Shown here piece by piece: positions 58,894-64,000 of a stretch of 64,000 nt of DNA (position 1 is its first letter; each line of letters starts with the position of its first letter). This DNA is from Natronohydrobacter sp. (GTDB lineage Bacteria; Pseudomonadota; Alphaproteobacteria; Rhodobacterales; Rhodobacteraceae), in the NCBI GenBank assembly GCA_030603695.1, contig JAUVXF010000004.1:1-64000 (forward strand), read 5' to 3'. The notes beneath the pieces were generated by a model. The model saw only the letters and a program-made list of their open reading frames with translations, was not told the origin of the DNA and did not search any database. A program made the translations under genes and the position numbers.

Positions 58894-60708
58894 ATGACAG
58901 CGGCACGCTTGAGCAGGCGGGGCAAAGCCCCTATCCTGCGCAGCATGGTTACGCCGTCCGATACAGATAACCGCCGCGTCAGCATTCTGGGCATTCCCCT
59001 TTGGGGGCGGGTTGTGGTTGCGCTGCTTTTGGTGGTGGCTGTTGTCAGCACATGGTTTCTCAATGCCTTCCTGTCCGAAAGCTTTACCGAATCCACCCGC
59101 AACCGGGCGGAATTGCGGCTTGTGCTGTATTCGGGGAATATTCAGTCGGAATTGCAGCGCAATTCCGTGGTTCCCTTGCTGCTGGCGCGCGACCCGGAAC
59201 TGATTGCCGCGCTGCGGGAGGGCAATTTTGCCACCACATCGCAGCGGCTGATTGATGTGCAATCGGAAATCGGCGCGGCCTCTATTGAATTGCTGGATAA
59301 TTCGGGCCGCGTTGTGGCGGCCACAGACCGCAACCAACTGGGCAAGAACCGCACCACCGAGGCCCCCTTTGTGGAAGCGCGGCGCGCCAATGACACCTCT
59401 TTTCTGGTGCAGGAACTGGAAAGCGGCGGCTTTGGCTTTTCCTTCGCGCGCGCGGTGCGGCAGGGCAGCGATTTGCTGGGTGTGGTCATTGTGGGCGCCG
59501 ATCTGTCGAAATTTGAACGTAGCTGGGCAGGCTTTGCCGATGCGGTGGCGCTGATGGATTCCAGCGGGCGGATCATTCTGGCCACAGAGCCGCGCTGGCG
59601 GGGCCGTTCGCTGGAAGAGGCCTTGGCGCTGCGCGATGCGCCTTCGGCCATCGCGCGCGCGCTGCGGGTGACAGCCGATTGGGCGCAAAACCCGCCCGAT
59701 GCCTTTGTGCGCGGCGAGGCTGTGTTGCGGTCTGAAGTGCGCGTGCCGTTTCGGGGTTGGCGGCTGGTCAGTTTCACGCGCTACGATTCGGTGCGTGAAA
59801 GCGTGAATGCGGCGCTGGCGCTGCTGTTGACGGGGTTTGCGCTGCTTCTGGCGCTTGTATTCTACATTCTCAGTCGGCGCGCATGGTCGCAATCTGCGGT
59901 GTTCCAGCGGGAATCGGCAGAGTTGCGCGCGCTCAATGCGCGCTTGCAGCGCGAGATTGCGGCGCGGGTGCGGGTGCAAAAGGATCTGGCCGTGGCCGAA
60001 CAGACTTTGGCGCAATCGGCAAAGCTTGCGTCACTGGGCGAGATGTCGGCCTCTGTCAGTCATGAATTGAACCAGCCGCTTGCCGCGATGAAAACCTATC
60101 TGGCGGGGGCGCGGCTGTTGCTGAAAAGCAAGCGCGCCGAAGAGGCCATGGCCGCATTCCAGCGTATAGATGATCTGATTGATCGCATGGGCGCGATTGC
60201 GCGCACGCTGAAATCCTTTGCGCGCAAGGGCGGAGAGGCGTTTGCGCCAATTGATCTGCGCACCTGTCTGGCCGATGCGCTGACAATGATGGAACCCATG
60301 CTGCGCGACAGCCGCGTGCTGGTCGTGCGCACTGTGCCGCCAGAGCCTGTGATCATTCTGGGCGATACGGTGCGCGTGGAGCAAGTGATCCTGAACCTTG
60401 TGCGCAATGCCGTGGATGCCACGCGCGGTGTGAACAGCCCGCAAATTGATATCCTGATCTCTCAGGGGGAAACTGTGAAACTGACAGTGCGCGACAATGG
60501 CCACGGGATAGAGAATATCGATGCCCTGTTTGAACCATTCTACACCACCAAGCCTGCGGGCAAGGGCGTGGGACTTGGCCTGCCAATCTCTTCCGGCATT
60601 GTAACAGATCATGGCGGGCGGCTGACAGCCTTCAACCCGCCCGAAGGGGGCGCGGTGTTTGAGGCCGAGTTTCCCCGACAGGATGCGGCCAAAGCGGCCG
60701 CAGAGTAA
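58894..60708 (+). CDS. dctB: C4-dicarboxylate transport sensor kinase (DctB type)
   Basis: 604 residues from MTAARLSRRGKAPIL; GAGGG lies 5 bp upstream (ATG 58945 is an alternative). Two membrane segments (about 39-58 and 307-327) flank a periplasmic double-Cache/PAS-like sensor domain. A coiled linker leads to the HisKA domain with phospho-His390 in SVSHELNQPLAAMKTYL. HATPase_c motifs are NLVRNAVDA, DNGHGIENI and GVGLGLPIS. It should phosphorylate the DctD-like regulator 78 bp downstream in response to an external dicarboxylate or related ligand. Confidence 0.93.
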   Translation: MTAARLSRRGKAPILRSMVTPSDTDNRRVSILGIPLWGRVVVALLLVVAVVSTWFLNAFLSESFTESTRNRAELRLVLYSGNIQSELQRNSVVPLLLARDPELIAALREGNFATTSQRLIDVQSEIGAASIELLDNSGRVVAATDRNQLGKNRTTEAPFVEARRANDTSFLVQELESGGFGFSFARAVRQGSDLLGVVIVGADLSKFERSWAGFADAVALMDSSGRIILATEPRWRGRSLEEALALRDAPSAIARALRVTADWAQNPPDAFVRGEAVLRSEVRVPFRGWRLVSFTRYDSVRESVNAALALLLTGFALLLALVFYILSRRAWSQSAVFQRESAELRALNARLQREIAARVRVQKDLAVAEQTLAQSAKLASLGEMSASVSHELNQPLAAMKTYLAGARLLLKSKRAEEAMAAFQRIDDLIDRMGAIARTLKSFARKGGEAFAPIDLRTCLADALTMMEPMLRDSRVLVVRTVPPEPVIILGDTVRVEQVILNLVRNAVDATRGVNSPQIDILISQGETVKLTVRDNGHGIENIDALFEPFYTTKPAGKGVGLGLPISSGIVTDHGGRLTAFNPPEGGAVFEAEFPRQDAAKAAAE

Positions 60709-60786
60709 CAGCATTGTGCATCCGGCGCAGTTGCGCCGGGCCGCCCCGGCCTGCAACAGGGCCGAAACCAAGCGAGGGATAGAGCA

Positions 60787-62118
60787 ATGAGCCGTCAGAT
60801 GCGTGTGGCGATTGTGGATGATGAGCAGGACATGCGCCAGTCAATCAGTCAGTGGTTGGCGCTGTCAGGTTTTGCGACCGAAACCTATTGCGATGGGCAA
60901 GAGGCGATTGCCGCCATTGGCGCAGATTTCCCCGGTGTGGTGATCACGGATATCCGCATGCCCAATATGGATGGGATGACGTTGCTGAAAAAGCTGGTTG
61001 CGCTGGACAGTTCCATTCCTGTCATCATGATTACGGGCCATGGGGATGTGCCCATCGCGGTGGAAGCCATGCGCCTTGGCGCGTTTGATTTTCTGGAAAA
61101 GCCGTTCAACCCTGAAAAGATGATGTCGCTGGCCGAAAAGGCGATCAAGAAACGCGGTCTTGCATTGGAAGCGCGCGCGCTGCGCAATGAGTTGTCGGAT
61201 GGTTCCACCATCATGCGCCGTCTGGTTGGGGCGTCTGATGTGATGCAGCGCCTGCGCGAGGATATTCTGGATATCGGTCAGGCCGATGGGCATGTGCTGA
61301 TTGACGGGGAAACCGGCACCGGCAAGACGCTGGTGGCCCATGCGCTGCATGCGGTGGGCGCGCGCGCGGCGCGCAAGCTGGTGAGCATCAGTTGCGCGGG
61401 CCTGTCGGATGATGTGCTTTCGGCCCGCCTGTTTGGCCCGGCGGAAGATGGCGGTGGCCGCCCGCTGGTGGAAGAGGGGCGCGGCGGCACGCTGGTTCTG
61501 GAAGATGTGGAAAGCCTGTCAGAGGCGATGCAGGCGCGCATTCTGGCGCTGATAAATGATCTGGGCACACCGCCAGAAACGCGGATCATTGCGGTTTGCA
61601 ATACCCACCGCGCCGATCAGACGATTGAAGATGCGCTGCGCCCCGATCTGTTTTTCCGCCTGTCGGCGCATAAGATTACCCTGCCGCCGCTGCGGATGCG
61701 GGGCGAGGATATTCTGGCACTGTTTTCCACCTATCTGGATCGCTTTGCCGATGAATATGGCTGCCCTGTGCCAGAACTTTCCATGCCGGAGGCCGCGCAA
61801 TTGTTGCAGGCCCCCTGGCCCGGCAATGTGCGCCAGTTGGTGAATATCGCCGAACGCGCCGTGCTGCAAAGCCGGCGCGAGGAAGGCGCGCTGATGTCGC
61901 TGATCATGGCCGATAACGAGGCCACCAATGAAGCGCTGACGACAGAGGGCAAGCCCTTGAAAGACCATGTGGAATCTTTCGAGCGGATGTTGATTGACAA
62001 CACCATGCGCCGCCACAAGGGGTCTATCACCTCTGTCATGGAAGAACTGCGCCTGCCGCGCCGCACCTTGAACGAGAAGATGGCGAAATACGGGTTGGTG
62101 CGGTCGGATTATGTCTAG
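60787..62118 (+). CDS. dctD: DctD-type response regulator lacking the sigma-54 GAFTGA loop
   Basis: 443 residues. The receiver domain has Asp11/Asp12, phospho-Asp55 (DIRMPNMDG) and KPFNPEK. The AAA+ domain has Walker A GETGTGKT (174-181). Between LFG (215-217) and GGTL (233-236) there are only about 15 residues (PAEDGGGRPLVEEGR). The usual GAFTGA loop is absent and the segment is about 6 residues shorter than in rhizobial DctD. The Walker B LFLDEIES has become LVLEDVES, with Asp and Glu exchanged. The Fis-type HTH is intact (VMEELRLPRRTLNEKM). Sigma-54 activation is therefore doubtful. Confidence 0.9.
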   Translation: MSRQMRVAIVDDEQDMRQSISQWLALSGFATETYCDGQEAIAAIGADFPGVVITDIRMPNMDGMTLLKKLVALDSSIPVIMITGHGDVPIAVEAMRLGAFDFLEKPFNPEKMMSLAEKAIKKRGLALEARALRNELSDGSTIMRRLVGASDVMQRLREDILDIGQADGHVLIDGETGTGKTLVAHALHAVGARAARKLVSISCAGLSDDVLSARLFGPAEDGGGRPLVEEGRGGTLVLEDVESLSEAMQARILALINDLGTPPETRIIAVCNTHRADQTIEDALRPDLFFRLSAHKITLPPLRMRGEDILALFSTYLDRFADEYGCPVPELSMPEAAQLLQAPWPGNVRQLVNIAERAVLQSRREEGALMSLIMADNEATNEALTTEGKPLKDHVESFERMLIDNTMRRHKGSITSVMEELRLPRRTLNEKMAKYGLVRSDYV

Positions 62119-62727
62119 GCCCGGCGGGTGCGGGGCGGTGCGGTGATGCAGGCGCGCGCAGGGTGGGGCGCGATATGGCCTGCCACCCCCGCGCGCGCGC
62201 GATTTTCCGTCACAAGTTGGAACAGCGCCAGCGCGGCTGGTAAAATGGTGAAATTTGCGGCGCGTTTGTGCCTCTGTCACAAAGCCGCAAGAAAGCCGCA
62301 AGAAAGCCATTGTGTTTTCTATCCATTCCCCTCTATTCTACACATGTAAAGTTGCGCCCTGCCAAAGTGGCGCTTCTGAACGGATTTCGCTGCTCTGGAT
62401 GGTTGCGCGTGTATTTTCCCGCATCTCTGGTGGCAGATGGATAGGCCGCAAGGCTCAGGCGCTCGTGCTGCTGTGACCAGCCGCCGGGCAGATAACGAAA
62501 GCGCGCCGCAGGATGCGGCGTATCAGGAACCGCAATGACAGGTGTCAGACGCATTAACCCCGGTAAATTTCCAAGGTCAGACCTTGCCAATACGGGTGTT
62601 TTATCGCTGTGCTCGGCCCTGCCTTATGCTCAGACAAGTCACGCCCGGATGTTTGCCACAGATGCCCGCCCATGCCGTATGGCAGCGCGCAGCCATTTGG
62701 CAAGCCTGAGGCGCGCATTGGATATAC
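62119..62727 (+). promoter_or_regulatory. Long upstream region and probable leader of rne
   Basis: 609 bp without a gene I can support. It contains an AAAGCCGCAAG repeat (62280-62309), then TTGTGT-N18-TATTCT (62310-62339), a plausible sigma-70 promoter that would give an rne leader of about 380 nt. Short open frames here are not convincing. A long 5' leader through which RNase E controls its own mRNA is known in E. coli; the same role here is inference. Confidence 0.45.
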
Positions 62728-64000
62728 ATGGCTCAGAAAATGCTGATCGATGCCACCCACGCGGAAGAGACCCGCGTTGTGGTGGTGGATGGAAACAAAG
62801 TCGAGGAATTTGATTTCGAGACGGCCAGCAGGCGTCAGCTTGCTGGGAATATCTACCTGGCCAAGGTGACACGGGTTGAACCCTCGTTGCAGGCCGCTTT
62901 CGTGGATTATGGCGGCAATCGTCACGGGTTTTTGGCGTTCAACGAAATCCACCCGGATTATTACCAGATCCCTGCTGCCGATCGTGCTGCCCTTCTGGAA
63001 GAAGAGCGCGCGCTTGCCAATGATGGCGATGACGAGGACGACGCAAGCCCCCGCGCCCAGAAAGGGCGCAAGCAGGTGCAGCGCAGTTCGTCGCGGCGCC
63101 GTTCAGATTCGCGCCCAGAGCGCAGCAAGGCCCCCGATCAGGTGGAAACGCGCGAAATTTCCGGCATGGATATTGTCGAGCCGGATGACGAGGCCGATGA
63201 TACCCTGATTGCAGAGGGGTTCATACCGCAAGACCCGCAGCCAGACAGCGGCGCAGAGCCGACAGAGGCCCCGCGCGAGACCGCCGAGCGCGAGCACGAA
63301 GAGCCTTACCGCGCCGCCGATCATGCCACAGAGATTGATGACCGCATCGAATCTGTATCTGAGGGGGATCCTGCGGAAGATATGCGCCCGCGCCGCAAGC
63401 CGCGCATGCGCCGCTACAAGATTCAGGAAGTGATCAAAGTGCGCCAGATCATGCTGGTGCAGGTGGTGAAGGAAGAGCGCGGCAATAAAGGCGCTGCGCT
63501 GACAACCTATCTGTCTTTGGCGGGCCGCTATTGCGTGCTGATGCCCAATACGGCGCGCGGCGGCGGGATCAGCCGCAAGATTACCAATGCGGCCGACCGC
63601 CAAAAGCTGAAAGCCATTGCAGGCGAAATTGAAGTGCCCGAAGGCGCGGGCCTGATTATCCGCACGGCAGGCGCGAACCGCACCAAGGCCGAGATCAAGC
63701 GCGATTATGAATATCTGCTGCGCCTGTGGGAACAGATCCGCGAATTGACGCTGAAATCCATCGCGCCAACGCCCATCTATGAAGAGGGCGATCTGATCAA
63801 GCGGACAATCCGCGATCTGTACAGCAAGAATATTGACGAGGTTCTGGTCGAAGGCGAGGCGGGCTATCGCACTGCCAAGGATTTCATGAAAATGATCATG
63901 CCATCCCACGCCAAGAACGTGAAGCTGTATCAAGAACCCATGCCGCTTTTTGCCCGCTATCAGGTGGAAAGCTATCTGGCCGCGATGTTCAACCCCACGG
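62728..64000 (+). CDS. rne: Ribonuclease E (partial, runs off window)
   Basis: 424 residues visible, open at the right edge. Start MAQKMLIDATHAEETRVVVV is the typical alphaproteobacterial one. The S1 domain (KVTRVEPSLQAAFVDYGGNRHGFLAF) is split by an acidic, low-complexity insertion at about residues 88-228 and resumes with KIQEVIKVRQIMLVQVVKEE. The RNase E/G catalytic core follows: GGGISRKI, AGLIIRTAG and DLIKRTIRDLYSKNIDEVLV. The DNase-I-like Asp residues and the degradosome tail lie beyond the window. It starts decay and processing of most RNAs. Confidence 0.96.
   Translation, partial: MAQKMLIDATHAEETRVVVVDGNKVEEFDFETASRRQLAGNIYLAKVTRVEPSLQAAFVDYGGNRHGFLAFNEIHPDYYQIPAADRAALLEEERALANDGDDEDDASPRAQKGRKQVQRSSSRRRSDSRPERSKAPDQVETREISGMDIVEPDDEADDTLIAEGFIPQDPQPDSGAEPTEAPRETAEREHEEPYRAADHATEIDDRIESVSEGDPAEDMRPRRKPRMRRYKIQEVIKVRQIMLVQVVKEERGNKGAALTTYLSLAGRYCVLMPNTARGGGISRKITNAADRQKLKAIAGEIEVPEGAGLIIRTAGANRTKAEIKRDYEYLLRLWEQIRELTLKSIAPTPIYEEGDLIKRTIRDLYSKNIDEVLVEGEAGYRTAKDFMKMIMPSHAKNVKLYQEPMPLFARYQVESYLAAMFNPT

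Noticed and set aside
62128-62349. 73-residue frame upstream of rne
   Set aside because: No ribosome site or recognisable motif; composition is antisense-like, and the region more plausibly holds the rne promoter and leader.

Overview
The window is a continuous stretch of chromosome from an alphaproteobacterium, most probably order Rhodobacterales (Rhodobacteraceae). Three things point there: the gene order mdh-sucC-(lipoprotein)-sucD-sucA-sucB-lpd, an F1-only ATP synthase operon (atpHAGDC, with no F0 genes), and a GGATATTT...CCAAGATGAA intergenic element that I recall from genomes of this family. Codon use is uniformly GC-rich and genes are tightly packed. I see no rRNA, tRNA, CRISPR array, phage module or transposase.

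Layout. 1-326: two copies of a dispersed intergenic repeat. 506-3325: a MotA/ExbB-like channel protein and an OmpA/MotB-like partner with a very long coiled coil. 3464-14883: malate dehydrogenase, succinyl-CoA synthetase, 2-oxoglutarate dehydrogenase E1/E2 and lipoamide dehydrogenase, with small membrane or lipoprotein genes between them. A double palindrome lies upstream of sucC. 15171-19249 (minus): rpoD and dnaG. 19365-22805: msrB, a TerB-like gene, a three-copy block of the dispersed repeat, and glutamate dehydrogenase. 22955-29040: a TetR regulator, a small lipoprotein, a haem N-demethylase-like protein (DUF3445), an atypical SDR, an L,D-transpeptidase, nrdR-ribD, tadA and a ceramidase-like membrane protein. 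29117-33954 (minus): atpCDGAH. 34180-40745: a methyltransferase, gloB, clpA, a rhomboid protease, a D-2-hydroxyacid dehydrogenase and an Rrf2/NsrR-like regulator.

40729-49520 is the most interesting accessory block. A divergent RpiR-type regulator faces an N-formylglutamate-amidohydrolase-like gene, a TRAP transporter (small, large and binding subunits), a glutamine-synthetase-like ligase, an aldehyde dehydrogenase and an iron-type alcohol dehydrogenase. Read together they resemble a gamma-glutamylation pathway of the Puu/Ipu kind, adapted to an imported amino alcohol. 49887-53575 (minus) is a ferric-iron ABC transporter. 53803-58144 is deoC, a two-domain ALDH16-like dehydrogenase and a zinc alcohol dehydrogenase. 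58218-62118 is purQ followed by a DctB/DctD-type two-component pair whose regulator has lost the sigma-54-contacting loop. The window ends inside rne, which follows a leader of about 600 bp.

Most genes are housekeeping: TCA cycle, ATP synthesis, replication and transcription, riboflavin, RNA decay. The less explained signals are the ~180-260 bp repeat family, the hairpin-plus-GATATTT element, the double operator before sucC, the stator-like pair and the putative gamma-glutamyl amino-alcohol cluster.
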